Positions 20,601 through 30,840 of a DNA stretch of 64,000 bases are shown in pieces. Numbering within the stretch: the stretch's first letter is position 1; every line of letters starts with the position of its first letter. The notes beneath the pieces were generated by a model. That model made no database searches, was not told the DNA's origin, and was given only the letters and a program-made list of their open reading frames with translations. The DNA is taken from the NCBI GenBank assembly GCA_027488135.1, contig JAIYCH010000011.1:25909-89908 (forward strand). Reading direction: 5' to 3'. Position numbers and translations under genes: made by a program. The DNA is from Saprospiraceae bacterium. GTDB taxonomy: Bacteria; Bacteroidota; Bacteroidia; Chitinophagales; Saprospiraceae.

Positions 20601-21291
20601 AGGCCCAGAAAGCACCAACGGTTTGTCCTGAAAGGGTCCTTCCGCTGGCATCGGTGATGGTACCAGATACCATAACAGGAAGACGGTCGCCTACCTCCTC
20701 AAATAATTCTTCAATGGCAAAGAGCGCTGCTTTTGCATTAAGGGTATCAAAGATGGTTTCCACGATGAGGGCATCACAACCACCGTCCATTAATCCTTTT
20801 GCCTGTTCATAGTAAGCCTCTTTAAGTTCGTCAAAAGACACCCCCCTGAAACCAGGGTTATTTACATCGGGGGAGAGCGAAGCTGTTTTATTGGTTGGAC
20901 CTATTGCCCCTGCAACAAAACGAGGTTTTTCTGGTGTTCTTTGATTGAATTCATTTGCTGCCTTTCTGGCTATTTTTGCAGCCTCAAGATTCATTTCATA
21001 AGCCAGGCTTTCCAAATGATAATCGGCTTGGGCTATTTTTGTAGCACCGAAGGTATTTGTTTCCAATATATCGGCACCGGCCTCCAAGTAGGCACGATGA
21101 ATAGCTTCAATTATATGGGGCTGGGTAAAAACAAGAATTTCATTATTTCCTTGAATATCGTATGCATGATTTGCAAATCTAGTACCCCGATAGTCCTTTT
21201 CCGTTAGTTTATATTGTTGTATCATTGTGCCCATGGCACCATCAATAACTAGAATACGGTCTTTAAGTAAAGCTTCAAGCCTAATATTCAT
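17614..21291 (-). CDS. metH: Cobalamin-dependent methionine synthase
   Basis: 1225 residues, full length. Domain order: homocysteine-binding barrel (about 1-330) with zinc cysteines in GLNCALG and [10 protein letters not shown]; pterin-binding barrel (about 345-620, [16 protein letters not shown] and IDINMDEG); B12 cap and B12-binding domain (about 640-880) with the DxHxxG base-off motif DVHDIGKN; and the AdoMet reactivation domain (about 895-1225, [18 protein letters not shown]). It transfers a methyl group from 5-methyl-THF to homocysteine via cobalamin, making methionine. No cobalamin or SAM riboswitch is evident in the roughly 150 bp upstream, so vitamin control, if any, lies elsewhere. 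The gene after it begins one base beyond its stop codon. Confidence 0.97.
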   Translation of the reverse strand: MNIRLEALLKDRILVIDGAMGTMIQQYKLTEKDYRGTRFANHAYDIQGNNEILVFTQPHIIEAIHRAYLEAGADILETNTFGATKIAQADYHLESLAYEMNLEAAKIARKAANEFNQRTPEKPRFVAGAIGPTNKTASLSPDVNNPGFRGVSFDELKEAYYEQAKGLMDGGCDALIVETIFDTLNAKAALFAIEELFEEVGDRLPVMVSGTITDASGRTLSGQTVGAFWASINHIPLLSVGLNCALGATEMRPYLQELSDLADCYISAYPNAGLPNEFGEYDQGASEMQQYIKEFASSGFVNIVGGCCGTTPDHIQAMAEAVKGIIPRKRTPRSHYTTLSGLEPLVIRPETNFVNVGERTNVTGSKQFARLIREKNYTEALKVAQQQVEGGAQIIDINMDEGLLDSEQAMVEFLNLVMSEPDIAKLPIMIDSSKFSVIEAGLKCVQGKCIVNSISLKEGEEAFLRQAKLVRRYGAAAVVMAFDELGQADTVERKVDICKRAYDLLTQKVGFIPEDIIFDPNIFAVATGIEEHNDYAIHFIEATRQIKKLCPGAKVSGGVSNISFSFRGNEVVREAMHTAFLYHAVRAGMDMGIVNAGMMDIYSNIEPDLLEKVEDVLFNRRADATERLTDLAVSLRGDAGKSIQKDLSWRNQSVNERLKYALVKGITDYIDEDVEEARTQVAEPLSVIEGPLMDGMNYVGDLFGEGKMFLPQVVKSARVMKKAVAWLTPYIEANKNGNSRAKGKILLATVKGDVHDIGKNIVGVVLGCNDYDIVDLGVMVPADKILQRAKEEKVDVIGLSGLITPSLDEMVHLASEMQRLGFTIPLLIGGATTSRTHTAVKIEPKYKGPVVHVLDASRAVGVVSNLLSEQGDVSSNFILDVRAENNRIREQRVGREQVKQFLPIAEARKNKWTMDWATYTPPVPKKGGIQEKIPFPLDELVPYIDWTPFFSSWELAGKYPDILKDAVVGEEATKLFVEANAMLKKIVDENWLEARAVWGVFPANQGTEDDIIIYADEERTTEKMRLQCLRQQLKKAPGQPNRSLSDFIAPVGKPDFIGSFAVSAGFNIEKMDAYFLENLDDYQSILLKALADRLAEALAEKLHEWVRTDTWAYAKDENFSAIDLLKEDFQGIRPAPGYPACPDHTEKEKLWELLEVEKRTGIILTESFAMYPAASVSGWYFSNPASTYFGVGQISKDQVEDYADRKDMSLEIIEKWLSPNLNYNN

Positions 21292-21386
21292 TTTCTTTTT
21301 TAATTTGATGAAAAATTTAATGGTTAAAGGTAAAATAAAAGTATTGAAACTTATAATTTGTCAAAGAGTTCACTATTTATTTAATA

Positions 21387-21415
21387 AAAAAAGCCTCCTA
21401 TTCGGAAGCTTTTTT
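21387..21415 (-). terminator. Rho-independent terminator after the TIM-barrel gene
   Basis: Inverted repeat AAAAAAGC-C-TCC / GGA-A-GCTTTTTT with one mismatch and a short loop, flanked by A and T runs on both sides. It lies between the TIM-barrel stop (21441) and the metH start (21291), so it ends the leftward GMC operon and isolates metH. Confidence 0.65.
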
Positions 21416-21440
21416 CAAATATCTTACCCATTTATTAATA

Positions 21441-22196
21441 TCAAACGGTACAAAGTTCTTTAGCCCTTCGCAAACTCTCCAGCGGTTTACCTGAAGTAGG
21501 AATAAATTCTTGTCCTAAAAAGCCATCATAACCCGTTCCCTTTATAGTTTTAATTATATGAGGATAATAAAGTTCCTGACTTTCATCGATTTCATTTCTG
21601 CCTGGAAGGCCAGCCGTATGATAATGACCAATAACCTCATGATATTTCAAGATATTATTACTGATATTTCCCTCCATCACCTGAGCGTGATAAATGTCAT
21701 ACAATAATTTAAAGTTCGGCGAGCCTAATTTTTGTACTAGGGCTGCACCCCAAGCGGTATGATCGCATTGATAATCAGCATGATCAATATAACTATTCAA
21801 CAGTTCAATAACTATTTTGACACCATATTTTTCTGCCTCTTTGGTCACCATTTCCAGACCTCTTGCACAATTTTCAAGTCCTTGCTCGTCAGAAATACCA
21901 TTTCTATTTCCTGAAAAACAAATGACAGAAGGAATTCCATTTTCACTCGCTTGTCTGATAAATCTCGCATAATTCTCTTGAAGAAAGGCATGATTTTTAG
22001 GATCATTAAATCCTTTGGAAATACTACAAAAGCTATCCATACCAACGGCACAAGTAAGACCTGCATCTTTGACGACCTTCCAATCGGCAGGCCCTAAAAT
22101 TTCTACCGATTCAAAACCCAATGCTTTGACTTCTTTACAAAACTCAGGTAAGGTATAAAAGGCGCGAAAACACCAGTAACAAACAGAATGTTTCAT
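21441..22196 (-). CDS. Hydroxypyruvate isomerase-like TIM-barrel sugar epimerase/isomerase
   Basis: 251 residues of the xylose-isomerase-like TIM barrel superfamily. Metal and acid/base residues fit the family: the Glu of IVIELLNS, the Asp and His of LLYDIYHAQ, the His of GHYHTAGLPGRNEID and the Glu of GQEFIP. The nearest recognised family is hydroxypyruvate isomerase (Hyi). It is the last gene of an operon with the GMC oxidoreductase and gluconate dehydrogenase subunit 3-like protein, 56 bp downstream. In that context an isomerase or epimerase acting on an oxidised (keto) sugar is more likely than hydroxypyruvate itself. No signal peptide is present. Confidence 0.82.
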   Translation of the reverse strand: MKHSVCYWCFRAFYTLPEFCKEVKALGFESVEILGPADWKVVKDAGLTCAVGMDSFCSISKGFNDPKNHAFLQENYARFIRQASENGIPSVICFSGNRNGISDEQGLENCARGLEMVTKEAEKYGVKIVIELLNSYIDHADYQCDHTAWGAALVQKLGSPNFKLLYDIYHAQVMEGNISNNILKYHEVIGHYHTAGLPGRNEIDESQELYYPHIIKTIKGTGYDGFLGQEFIPTSGKPLESLRRAKELCTV

Positions 22197-22252
22197 AAGA
22201 CAGAATGATTAATATGACTAAAAACAATAACAAAATGTTTTAATAAAAACAA

Positions 22253-22876
22253 TCAGACGGGCGCATAAGCCAGGCCTTTTGTATCCGCTAAGGGGGTACA
22301 ACCTTTAAAAACACCCGGAATGGGGTCATAGACTAAAACCTCGGTACAAAGTTGTTCGTTAGCGAAATATCCCTTATAAATGGTATCCTTCAGCATCATA
22401 AAAAACTGATGCGAAGGCAAAGGTTTGGCACCCACAGGCAGTAATTTAACAGCTTCTCTAATTTCTGTATTCAGCGCGTTTAAATAATCTGTACGTTCTG
22501 ATTCCATAAGAGCAACAAATGATTTGCCCATTTTTTCCTTCACCTTGACGTCAAAATTATCAAGACCGTTTAAAAAGAGTTGTTTTGTGTCTGGTGCAGC
22601 CCAATCGGAAAGAAGTAAATCTACAAATCTGTCAACGCCCAGCTCTGAAGCAGAGGGGGTTTTTGTTTTAGGCAGCATAGTATCAGCAATCAAAGTAACC
22701 CAGGCAAACTGTTCTGTAGTTAGCGCGGAGGGAACCCAATCATCTTTTTCTTTACCCTCTGAGGGGGCGTTTTCATTATTAGGTTTACAAGACGAGACCA
22801 ATCCAGCTAAGGATCCGGTGGCGGCTGTAAATCCAATAACCATCCCTGTATATTTTAAAAGTTCACGACGTTGCAT
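22253..22876 (-). CDS. Gluconate 2-dehydrogenase subunit 3 family protein (Tat lipoprotein)
   Basis: 207 residues. The N-terminus has a twin-arginine motif (MQRRELLKYTG), a hydrophobic core and a lipobox (LVSSC, Cys about 30), indicating export through Tat and lipidation. The remainder matches the small subunit of membrane-bound FAD sugar dehydrogenases (LTTEQFAWVTLIADTMLP, ..KTKTPSASELGV.D.FVD). The small subunit typically carries the signal that co-exports the FAD subunit, which here has no signal of its own. It begins 18 bp after the stop codon of the GMC gene. Confidence 0.85.
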   Translation of the reverse strand: MQRRELLKYTGMVIGFTAATGSLAGLVSSCKPNNENAPSEGKEKDDWVPSALTTEQFAWVTLIADTMLPKTKTPSASELGVDRFVDLLLSDWAAPDTKQLFLNGLDNFDVKVKEKMGKSFVALMESERTDYLNALNTEIREAVKLLPVGAKPLPSHQFFMMLKDTIYKGYFANEQLCTEVLVYDPIPGVFKGCTPLADTKGLAYAPV

Positions 22877-22894
22877 AGTGGCTATTATAAAGGT

Positions 22895-24622
22895 TTACAG
22901 ATTGTTATTTTTCAATTGTTTAACGGCATAATCAACTGCTCTGGCTGTTAAAGCCATGTAGGTTAACGATGGGTTAACGCAAGCGGCCGAAGTCATACAA
23001 GCGCCATCCGTCACGAAAACATTAGACACCTGGTGCATTTGATTCCATTTATTCAGAATAGACGTTTTTGGGTCATTCCCCATTCTGGCTGTTCCCATTT
23101 CGTGAATACCCAAACCGAGTGAATAACCATCATCGTAGGTCGTTATATCCTTTAGACCGGCAGCTTCCAGCATTTCAGCTGCAGCATTCATCATATCAAG
23201 TCGCATGTTTTTTTCATTCGTCTTAATACCTGCATCAAATTTCAGCACAGGAAGACCCCATTTATCTAACCGGCTATAATCGAGTTCGACTTTATTCTCA
23301 TGATAAGGCAGTGTTTCACCAAAGCCAAGTAAATTCATAGACCATGGTCCAGGCTCAGAAAGTTGATCTTTAGATTGGGCACCCATAAGGAAAGCCTCCT
23401 CTGCTACTAATGCGCCGAAGCTTTGTCTTCCGCCACCACCCTGATAACCATAACCCCTTATAAAGTCCCTTCTTTTGGTTGCATTGTCAATATTTCTAAA
23501 TCGGGGTACATATATTCCATTAGGTCTTCTGCCTTTAAAATATTTATCACCAAATAATTCAGATTTAGCTCTTGCTCCTGCTCTAAAATGGTGATCCATA
23601 ATATTATGACCAAGCTCACCACTTAGATTTCCCAAACCATTTGGATGAGAATCGTACCTTGAATTCAAAAGGATATGGGTAGTTCCCAAAGCAGAGGCAC
23701 AACAGAAAATCACTTTAGCAAAAAACTCATGTACTTCCATGGTTTCCGCATCGATAATCCGAACACCCACTGCCTTTTGTGTTTTTTCATCCAAAATAAT
23801 ATTTTGAACAATAGAATGAGGTCTTAGGGTCATATTACCCGTAGCTTCGGCAGCGGGTAAAGCGGCGGCATTGGAACTATAATAGGCACCATAAGGACAC
23901 CCTCTGATGCACCGGTTTCTTGACAAGCACTGACCTCTTGTTCCATGATACTCAGGATTTGGCTGAGTAAGATGGGCCGTTCTACCTATGGTTATGCGAC
24001 GTTCCGGAAATTTAGCTTCTGATTTTTCCTTTACATATTCTTCTATACAATTAAACTCCATAGGAGGTAAAAACTCACCGTCAGGAAGCTGATGTAGCCC
24101 CTCCTTTTGGCCACTTACCCCAATATAACGCTCAACATAATCATACCAAGGAGCGATATCAGCATATCTGATAGGCCAATCTACTGCCACACCGTCCTTT
24201 GCATTTGCTTCAAAATCAAGATCACTCCATCGGTAACTTTGTCTTCCCCACATAATAGAGCGACCGCCCACATGGTATCCCCGCATCCAGTCGAAGCGTT
24301 GAACCTCAGTGTAAGGTTGTTCAGAATCTTTAACAAAAAAGTGCTTGGTAGATTCTTTTATGGTATATCCAGTCCTGGATTGGTTGAAATAATGTTCTTT
24401 CACTTCAGCTTCCGGCACATTGTCCCCATTAGGTAATTCCCATGGATCAAGAGAGGCTGTTGGATAATCGACTACGTGTTTGACATCCCTACCCCTTTCG
24501 AGGACGAGCGTTTTGAGTCCCTTTTCACAGAGTTCTTTGGCGGCAAAACCTCCACTAATCCCAGATCCGATGACAATGGCATCATAAGTGACTTCTTTTT
24601 TACCTTCAGTGTTTACGTACAT
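22895..24622 (-). CDS. GMC-family FAD-dependent sugar dehydrogenase large subunit
   Basis: 575 residues. The FAD dinucleotide-binding motif is at about residue 15-40 (AIVIGSGISGGFAAKELCEKG...VLERG). A CxxxCxxG-type segment (CLSRNRCIRGCPYGAYYSS) lies mid-protein. The C-terminal catalytic pair is the His of LGIHEMGTARMG and the Asn of AACVNPSLTYMAL. It is of the gluconate/fructose dehydrogenase and lactose 3-dehydrogenase type. With subunit 3 it should oxidise a sugar, plausibly at C3, in the periplasm and pass electrons to a cytochrome c. First gene of the leftward operon, divergent from aconitase. Confidence 0.88.
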   Translation of the reverse strand: MYVNTEGKKEVTYDAIVIGSGISGGFAAKELCEKGLKTLVLERGRDVKHVVDYPTASLDPWELPNGDNVPEAEVKEHYFNQSRTGYTIKESTKHFFVKDSEQPYTEVQRFDWMRGYHVGGRSIMWGRQSYRWSDLDFEANAKDGVAVDWPIRYADIAPWYDYVERYIGVSGQKEGLHQLPDGEFLPPMEFNCIEEYVKEKSEAKFPERRITIGRTAHLTQPNPEYHGTRGQCLSRNRCIRGCPYGAYYSSNAAALPAAEATGNMTLRPHSIVQNIILDEKTQKAVGVRIIDAETMEVHEFFAKVIFCCASALGTTHILLNSRYDSHPNGLGNLSGELGHNIMDHHFRAGARAKSELFGDKYFKGRRPNGIYVPRFRNIDNATKRRDFIRGYGYQGGGGRQSFGALVAEEAFLMGAQSKDQLSEPGPWSMNLLGFGETLPYHENKVELDYSRLDKWGLPVLKFDAGIKTNEKNMRLDMMNAAAEMLEAAGLKDITTYDDGYSLGLGIHEMGTARMGNDPKTSILNKWNQMHQVSNVFVTDGACMTSAACVNPSLTYMALTARAVDYAVKQLKNNNL

Positions 24623-24720
24623 TGTTGCTTTATGAAAATTTGTTGAGTGATAAACCTAAATTTAGGGTATTTTATTTATAAAAAAAACTATTCTTAAAAT
24701 TTAATTAAATATCAGAAAAT

Positions 24721-24754
24721 TTTGGGTAAATATCCTTCAATAGTTCTAAATTTG
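24721..24754 (+). promoter_or_regulatory. Candidate Bacteroidota promoter for aconitase
   Basis: TTTG at 24721-24724 (-33 element) and TAAATTTG at 24747-24754 (-7 element, matching TAnnTTTG) are separated by 22 bp. Transcription would start near 24761, about 40 nt before the aconitase ATG. This is the best two-part match to the Bacteroidota consensus noticed in the window. Confidence 0.5.
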
Positions 24755-24799
24755 GGCGAAATTTAATAAACCAAAGCATAGACTAAATAACCAACGATT

Positions 24800-27070
24800 A
24801 TGCCATTTGATATTAATATGATTGAAGCTTGGTATGCTGCATTACCACAACGCATTGCTGACGCAAGAAAAGTACTTGGAAGACCATTAAATCTTACCGA
24901 GAAAATACTTTATGCCCATCTTCATAATGCTTCACCTTTGCAAGGTTATCAGAAAGGTAAAGATTATGTATTTTTTGCCCCCGACCGTGTTGCCATGCAA
25001 GATGCTACCGCACAAATGGCACTTCTTCAGTTTATGACTTGTGGTATGCCCAATACTGCGGTTCCCACTACGGTTCATTGTGATCATTTAATTCAGGCCG
25101 AGGTTGGTTCTGCAGAAGATTTAAGTACGGCGCTACGCGAAAATGATGAGGTTTACCAATTCCTGGCTGACGTTTCTATCAAATATGGTATTGGTTTCTG
25201 GAAACCAGGTGCGGGTATCATTCACCAGATTGTTCTTGAAAACTATGCATTTCCAGGTGGAATGATGATAGGCACGGATTCTCATACGCCGAATGCGGGT
25301 GGATTAGGTATGGTGGCCATCGGTGTTGGTGGTGCTGACGCTGTGGACGTTATGGTAGGCATGCCATGGGAATTAAAAATGCCTAAGGTCATTGGCGTTA
25401 AACTTACAGGTAAACTAAACGGCTGGACCTCTCCAAAAGATGTTATTCTAAAAGTAGCGGGTATTCTGACAGTTAAAGGGGGAACAGGCGCTATCGTTGA
25501 ATATTTTGGACCTGGTGCAGAATCTCTTTCTTGTACTGGAAAAGGTACTATTTGCAATATGGGTGCTGAAATTGGCGCCACTACGTCAACTTTCGGTTAT
25601 GATGACTCTATGAGCAGGTATCTTAAGGCTACCGGAAGAACCGATATTGCAGCATTAGCTGATAAAGTAGCCGAACATTTAACTGGTGACGAAGCCTGTT
25701 ATGCAAATCCTACTGAATATTTCGATCAGGTTATCGAGATAGACTTAAATACGCTGGAACCACATATTAACGGTCCTTACACGCCCGATTTGGCCTGGCC
25801 AATTTCTCAGTTCGCTCAAGCAGTAAGAGATAATGGTTATCCAACAAAATTAGAAGTTGGCTTAATTGGTTCTTGTACCAATTCTTCCTACGAAGATTTA
25901 GACAGAGCCGCCTCCGTGGCAAGACAAGCTGGTGAAAAAAATATTAAAGCTAAAGCAGAATTTACTATTACGCCTGGTTCTGAACTTATCAGATACACAG
26001 TAAATCGCGATGGTCAGCTGGCTGATTTTGAAAAAATAGGTGGTGTGGTCATGGCGAATGCTTGTGGGCCATGTATCGGTCAATGGGCAAGACACACAGA
26101 CGACCCAACGAGAGCCAATTCTATCATAACCTCATTTAATCGTAATTTTTCTAAACGAAATGATGGTAATCCTCAAACAAGGGCCTTCGTTGCTTCTCCT
26201 GAAATTGTTACCGCGCTAACTATTGCCGGTGATTTAACTTTCAATCCTTTAACAGATACCTTGTTAAATGAAGATGGTGTGGCTGTTAAATTAGATCCAC
26301 CAAATGGTGATGAATTACCAGCAAATGGTTTCGCCGTGGAAGACGCTGGCTATGTTGCTCCAGCTGATAACGGAAATGAGGTTACCATTTCGGTAAGCCC
26401 TATCTCAGAAAGATTACAACTTTTATCTCCATTTACACCTATTCAGGCCGAACACCTGAAAGGTATGCGTATCTTGATTAAAGCAAAGGGAAAATGTACC
26501 ACAGATCATATTTCTATGGCAGGTCCCTGGTTAACTTATCGCGGACATTTGCAAAATATTGCTAAAAATACTTTCATCAGTGCCATTAATGCCTTTAACG
26601 GTGAAACAAATAAGGTGATTAATTTTATTAAAAATGATTACCTATCTGTACCAGATTCAGGGCTCGCATATAAAGAAGCAGGTATTGGAACCGTCGTTTT
26701 TGGTGAAGAAAATTATGGTGAAGGTTCTTCCAGGGAACATGCAGCCATGCAACCAAGATTTCTTGGTGTAAGGGCCGTTATCGTTAAGTCATTCGCCAGG
26801 ATTCATGAAACCAATTTGAAAAAACAAGGTATGCTCGGCTTAACTTTCGCAGATGCCGCCGATTATGAAAAAATCCGTCAGGATGATTTAATTAATATCG
26901 AAGGTTTTGATACCATGACGCCAGGTAAACCACTGACGTTAGTTCTACATCATTCCGACGGTAGCAGAGATTCTTTCGATGTTAATCATACTTACAACCA
27001 ACAACAAATAGAATGGGTACAAGCTGGTTCAGCCTTAAATAAAATAAGGACGACCTTACTTTCTGCCTAA
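24800..27070 (+). CDS. acn: Aconitate hydratase
   Basis: 756 residues of the mitochondrial-type aconitase found in Bacteroidota. The three [4Fe-4S] cysteines are visible: C358 in [10 protein letters not shown], and C422 and C425 in ACGPCIGQW. Other hallmarks are [13 protein letters not shown], the swivel-domain [15 protein letters not shown], and [11 protein letters not shown]. It interconverts citrate and isocitrate in the TCA cycle. It is monocistronic, ended by a strong terminator at 27091-27133, with a good promoter candidate upstream. Confidence 0.97.
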   Translation: MPFDINMIEAWYAALPQRIADARKVLGRPLNLTEKILYAHLHNASPLQGYQKGKDYVFFAPDRVAMQDATAQMALLQFMTCGMPNTAVPTTVHCDHLIQAEVGSAEDLSTALRENDEVYQFLADVSIKYGIGFWKPGAGIIHQIVLENYAFPGGMMIGTDSHTPNAGGLGMVAIGVGGADAVDVMVGMPWELKMPKVIGVKLTGKLNGWTSPKDVILKVAGILTVKGGTGAIVEYFGPGAESLSCTGKGTICNMGAEIGATTSTFGYDDSMSRYLKATGRTDIAALADKVAEHLTGDEACYANPTEYFDQVIEIDLNTLEPHINGPYTPDLAWPISQFAQAVRDNGYPTKLEVGLIGSCTNSSYEDLDRAASVARQAGEKNIKAKAEFTITPGSELIRYTVNRDGQLADFEKIGGVVMANACGPCIGQWARHTDDPTRANSIITSFNRNFSKRNDGNPQTRAFVASPEIVTALTIAGDLTFNPLTDTLLNEDGVAVKLDPPNGDELPANGFAVEDAGYVAPADNGNEVTISVSPISERLQLLSPFTPIQAEHLKGMRILIKAKGKCTTDHISMAGPWLTYRGHLQNIAKNTFISAINAFNGETNKVINFIKNDYLSVPDSGLAYKEAGIGTVVFGEENYGEGSSREHAAMQPRFLGVRAVIVKSFARIHETNLKKQGMLGLTFADAADYEKIRQDDLINIEGFDTMTPGKPLTLVLHHSDGSRDSFDVNHTYNQQQIEWVQAGSALNKIRTTLLSA

Positions 27071-27090
27071 ATAGATTGTTACCTAAATTT

Positions 27091-27133
27091 AGAGGGAAAT
27101 CATCCGTTTATCCAGTGATTTCCCTCTTTTTTT
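27091..27133 (+). terminator. Strong rho-independent terminator after aconitase
   Basis: Perfect 12-bp stem AGAGGGAAATCA (27091-27102) / TGATTTCCCTCT (27116-27127) with a 13-nt loop, running directly into a T tract to 27133. It lies 20 bp past the aconitase stop codon. Confidence 0.92.
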
Positions 27134-27134
27134 G

Positions 27135-27497
27135 TCAGGGAATTACCTCGATAGCATAAGAAACCTTGGGTGGCGCATCATAGAGTAAACATTGAATGCA
27201 ATCATTTTGCGTTAAGGAAATGATTTTAAATTGAAATATTTTCCCCATTTCCAGGTTAACTTTACAAATATTTTCTACCTTAAAAACATTATCATATTTC
27301 ACATCACCCGTTGACATTTCGTTGGTCCATCCGTCCTCACCGTATTTTTCTGCATTTTTTATCTGTATAACCGTCGAAGCACAAGTTACCCTAATGACTT
27401 CCCCTTTTAAAATTGATTCGTCCAGCATATCGCTTTTTTCACAACCAAAGAAGAGCTGAGAAACGATAAATAAAAAAATTAATAATTCCTTTTTCAT
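27135..27497 (-). CDS. Small hypothetical lipoprotein
   Basis: 120 residues with a signal peptide and lipobox (QLFFGC, Cys at 19). The mature part is beta-rich with three further cysteines (VTCAST, ENICKV, NDCIQC). The sequence is conserved-looking but carries no domain I recognise. The stop codon lies at the end of the aconitase terminator T tract, so the two genes are convergent. The divergent neighbour is the helicase gene. Confidence 0.72.
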   Translation of the reverse strand: MKKELLIFLFIVSQLFFGCEKSDMLDESILKGEVIRVTCASTVIQIKNAEKYGEDGWTNEMSTGDVKYDNVFKVENICKVNLEMGKIFQFKIISLTQNDCIQCLLYDAPPKVSYAIEVIP

Positions 27498-27592
27498 CTT
27501 AAATTTTTTAGTAAAAACGAAAAAACTGTAAATAAAATTGTAAATAGCAATGCGATAGAATAGGATAACTTACTATAAAAATTTTATACAAT

Positions 27593-30500
27593 ATGGCATT
27601 TACTATAATTTCTGCAGGTGCTGGCAGTGGAAAAACATACAGGCTCACTCAGGAAATGGTTAAAAAATTAAATGAAGGCTACCCGGCTGCTGGCATCATT
27701 GCTACCACTTTTACTCAAAAAGCTGCGTCCGAGTTGCAAAGTAGAGTAAGGATAGCTTTACTAAAATTAGGATTACGACAAGAAGCTGAAGCGTTAACCA
27801 ACGCATTGATTGGAACCGTTCATAGTCTGGGGATCAAATTATTACAACGCTTTGCCTTTGAAGCAGGCGTATCTCCCATTGTAAATATTATTACTGAAGG
27901 AGAACCACAATACTATTTCAATCTGGCTATGACCTCTATTCTGACCCCGGATAAGGTAGAAAAAATGGAGGAATTAAGTAGGAGACTTACCATTGTAAAA
28001 GATGAAAATAATGGAACGGACTGGCGAAATATCGTAAAAAATTTAACCGATATTGCCAGATCTAATAATTTTTCAGCGGCCATGTTAAGGGAATCAGCAA
28101 AAGAATCTATTGCTACCCAACTGAATCTTTTGGAATCACCTGAGATGGAAGCCGAAGCATTTGACAGGCTTCTATTAGATCAGATAAAAGATACCCTAAA
28201 TAAAGTTAGCGAAACCGGTGATGTAACCAAAGTTACTTCCACCAGTATTGATAAAATTAAAAAAGTAAAACAACTCCTTGAAAATAATATCTATCCGCCA
28301 TGGGAAGATTGGGCCAGACTATCTAAATTAGATGCTGGGGCAAAAAGTAAGGAAGCTATAAAAGAAATGACCGATTTTGCAGCCAGTCATATTCGGCATC
28401 CACGATTCCATGCTGATATTTCTGCGTTTATTCATGAAATATTTGAACTCGCCATCGAAGCTATGCAAGAGTATAGTCATTTCAAAACGCAACGAGGTCT
28501 CATTGATTACACAGATATGGAAGTTAAGGTGGATGAATTACTCGACCATCCTGCCGTTTGCGACATTTTGAGATCGGAAATCAGTATTTTAATGGTTGAT
28601 GAGTTTCAAGATACCAGCCCCATTCAGTTATCCATTTTTCTCAAACTTTCTCAAATAGCTAAACATACTATTTGGGTGGGAGATCCAAAACAAAGTATCT
28701 ATGGATTTCGAGGTGCCGAACCCTCTTTGATGAAAGCCATTATAGATAAAAACGGAGGGGTAAAACCTGAAGATGTTCAAGGTACTTCTTACCGGTCCAG
28801 GCAAGATCTGGTTCATTATGTTAATGCCCTTTTCGTTCGTGGATTTAGCGATATGCCCTCCTCTCAAGTGGAACTTCAACCCTTTCGTACCAGGGAAAGT
28901 GAATCTAATCTGTTTGGTCCGGCTCTAAATATGTGGGAATTAAATAAAAATGAAGATGGAAAGAAACAAAAATTTACAATTCAAAATGTATCCAACGCTT
29001 TAGCCCAATCTTTGCAATCTCAGTTACAAAAGGGTATCTATATAAAAGATGATCATAGTGGTGAAATGAGAAGGGCTCAAGCGGGTGATGTCGCTATTCT
29101 TTGTAAAAAAAACAGCCTTTGTTTAGACGTGGCCGCCGCCTTGAAAATGGCCGGACTAAATGCTGCCCTTTCACAACCAGGTATTTTTGACACTATCGAA
29201 GGCATTCTGATTCTCGCCTGTCTGAAATATGTTCAAAGTAAAGATGAGATTGCCCTCACAGAAATTTTATTGTACGGCGAAAAAATGAGTCTTGAGGCAC
29301 TTTTACACGCAAAGGCTGACCTGCAACGCCAAAAAGCAAACGAAAGTGAACTGAAATTACCTGAATGGGGCTTGGATTACCCTCTTACAAGGAAACTGAT
29401 AGCCTTAAGAAAAAATAGAAAATATCTTTCCGTTTTTGAAATATTAGACCAGATAATTTCCTCTCTTGATATAAAAAGATTGATTGTAGAATGGGGAAAT
29501 CCGGATCAGCGATTAGATAATATTGATCAAATCAGATCTATCGCCCTTAAATATGAGGAAAGTTGCAAGAGCCTTCATATTGCTACTTCGTTGAGTGGAT
29601 TTATTTTCTGGTGCCAAAGAAAAATTGAAACCAAAGCAGATCTTCAAGGTGCCGGGGAAGGCCCCGATGCTGTCAGAGTGCTCACCTATCACCGAAGCAA
29701 AGGACTTGAATGGCCCATCGTTATTCTTCTTGATCTTGATAAGGATGTTAACACTAAAATCAATAATCTAACCATTGTTCCCAAAAATAATACCATTGAT
29801 TTATCAAATATTCTGGGAAACCGATGGGTGCGTTTATGGATTAATCCCTACGGTAAGAACAATAAAAAAACCGTGCTTTGGGAGAATATTGAAAAATCTC
29901 CAGAATGGGATTACCAGAATAAACAAGATCTTGCCGAAGAAATCAGACTATTTTATGTGGGGTTTACACGAGCAAGAGATTATCTGATACTGCCCCAAGC
30001 AGATAAAGATCTCTCCGTTATCAACAGAATCTGGAATAAAGACCTGGAAGAATTGAATCTCCTCGACCTTAAGAGTGAAACGATTTCAATACCCTGGAAA
30101 AATGAAAACCTAACCTTTCATAGATTTCCTATGCGTTTTATTGACCAGACGCCAGAGATGGTTAAAGAATATACTTCCTTTCTTTATACGGAAGCAGCTA
30201 AAGGCGAGGTTGACCATATTACTAAACTTATTCAGTATGAAGATTTATCTGGAATAAAAGAGGTAACAACTACTTTCAAAATTATTGAAACGGTAACTAT
30301 TTGGGAAGATTTAAACACAGAAAATTGGTCTCATAAAGAAAAAGAAAATTTTAAAATGGCTATGGCTGCCTTTATAAATGAATGGCATCCCGACGAGGAA
30401 AGTTATAGAATAAAAATTTTGGCAGAAGATTTGTTGAAGGAATTTTCACTGACTGACCTTTTACCAACTACCTTTTTTAGTGAGATTAATGAACGTTTAA

Positions 30501-30838
30501 CCTCTTTAGTAGAACCCCTTTTCTTCGATTTTATAGATAAAAATCATCCAGTTACTTCATATATTGCACAAAGGGAATATAATTTTCATATTCCTATGGT
30601 CATAGAATCAGAACAAGAGAATATTTTTGTCACCCTGATTAATAATTTAGACAGTAAATCAGTTGAAGAGCTTTTGGAAGAACATAAAAATAAACTTGCC
30701 TTTGAAAATGAATTAATTAAGCGAAATAAAGCTTCAGAGAACATTCAAAATTGGGTGCTGTTAGTCTCCAAAGGAATCATTGTAAAAATCGATTGGACAC
30801 TAAATGATTCTTTAGAGGAAATTATAAATAACTTGTAA
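27593..30838 (+). CDS. UvrD/RecB (AddA)-like superfamily 1 helicase, nuclease motif not evident
   Basis: 1081 residues with the full SF1A motif set: I ISAGAGSGKT (about 6-15), Ia TFTQKAASEL, II MVDEFQDTSPIQ, III WVGDPKQSIYGFRGAEP, IV TSYRSRQDLV, V VLTYHRSKGLEWP, VI RLFYVGFTRARDYL. The layout fits AddA/RecB enzymes that process double-strand breaks. The last 150 residues, where AddA/RecB normally have the GxxD...DxK nuclease motif, show no such residues (FVTLINNLDSKSVEELLEEH in that place). No addB-like gene is nearby. It could therefore be a helicase-only member or one with a degenerate nuclease. The DinB-like gene starts 2 bp later. Confidence 0.88.
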   Translation: MAFTIISAGAGSGKTYRLTQEMVKKLNEGYPAAGIIATTFTQKAASELQSRVRIALLKLGLRQEAEALTNALIGTVHSLGIKLLQRFAFEAGVSPIVNIITEGEPQYYFNLAMTSILTPDKVEKMEELSRRLTIVKDENNGTDWRNIVKNLTDIARSNNFSAAMLRESAKESIATQLNLLESPEMEAEAFDRLLLDQIKDTLNKVSETGDVTKVTSTSIDKIKKVKQLLENNIYPPWEDWARLSKLDAGAKSKEAIKEMTDFAASHIRHPRFHADISAFIHEIFELAIEAMQEYSHFKTQRGLIDYTDMEVKVDELLDHPAVCDILRSEISILMVDEFQDTSPIQLSIFLKLSQIAKHTIWVGDPKQSIYGFRGAEPSLMKAIIDKNGGVKPEDVQGTSYRSRQDLVHYVNALFVRGFSDMPSSQVELQPFRTRESESNLFGPALNMWELNKNEDGKKQKFTIQNVSNALAQSLQSQLQKGIYIKDDHSGEMRRAQAGDVAILCKKNSLCLDVAAALKMAGLNAALSQPGIFDTIEGILILACLKYVQSKDEIALTEILLYGEKMSLEALLHAKADLQRQKANESELKLPEWGLDYPLTRKLIALRKNRKYLSVFEILDQIISSLDIKRLIVEWGNPDQRLDNIDQIRSIALKYEESCKSLHIATSLSGFIFWCQRKIETKADLQGAGEGPDAVRVLTYHRSKGLEWPIVILLDLDKDVNTKINNLTIVPKNNTIDLSNILGNRWVRLWINPYGKNNKKTVLWENIEKSPEWDYQNKQDLAEEIRLFYVGFTRARDYLILPQADKDLSVINRIWNKDLEELNLLDLKSETISIPWKNENLTFHRFPMRFIDQTPEMVKEYTSFLYTEAAKGEVDHITKLIQYEDLSGIKEVTTTFKIIETVTIWEDLNTENWSHKEKENFKMAMAAFINEWHPDEESYRIKILAEDLLKEFSLTDLLPTTFFSEINERLTSLVEPLFFDFIDKNHPVTSYIAQREYNFHIPMVIESEQENIFVTLINNLDSKSVEELLEEHKNKLAFENELIKRNKASENIQNWVLLVSKGIIVKIDWTLNDSLEEIINNL

Positions 30839-30840
30839 TC

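Noticed and set aside
21292..21440. Cobalamin or SAM riboswitch upstream of metH
   Set aside because: Only about 150 bp is available, with a terminator hairpin at one end and no B12-box or SAM-riboswitch core visible.
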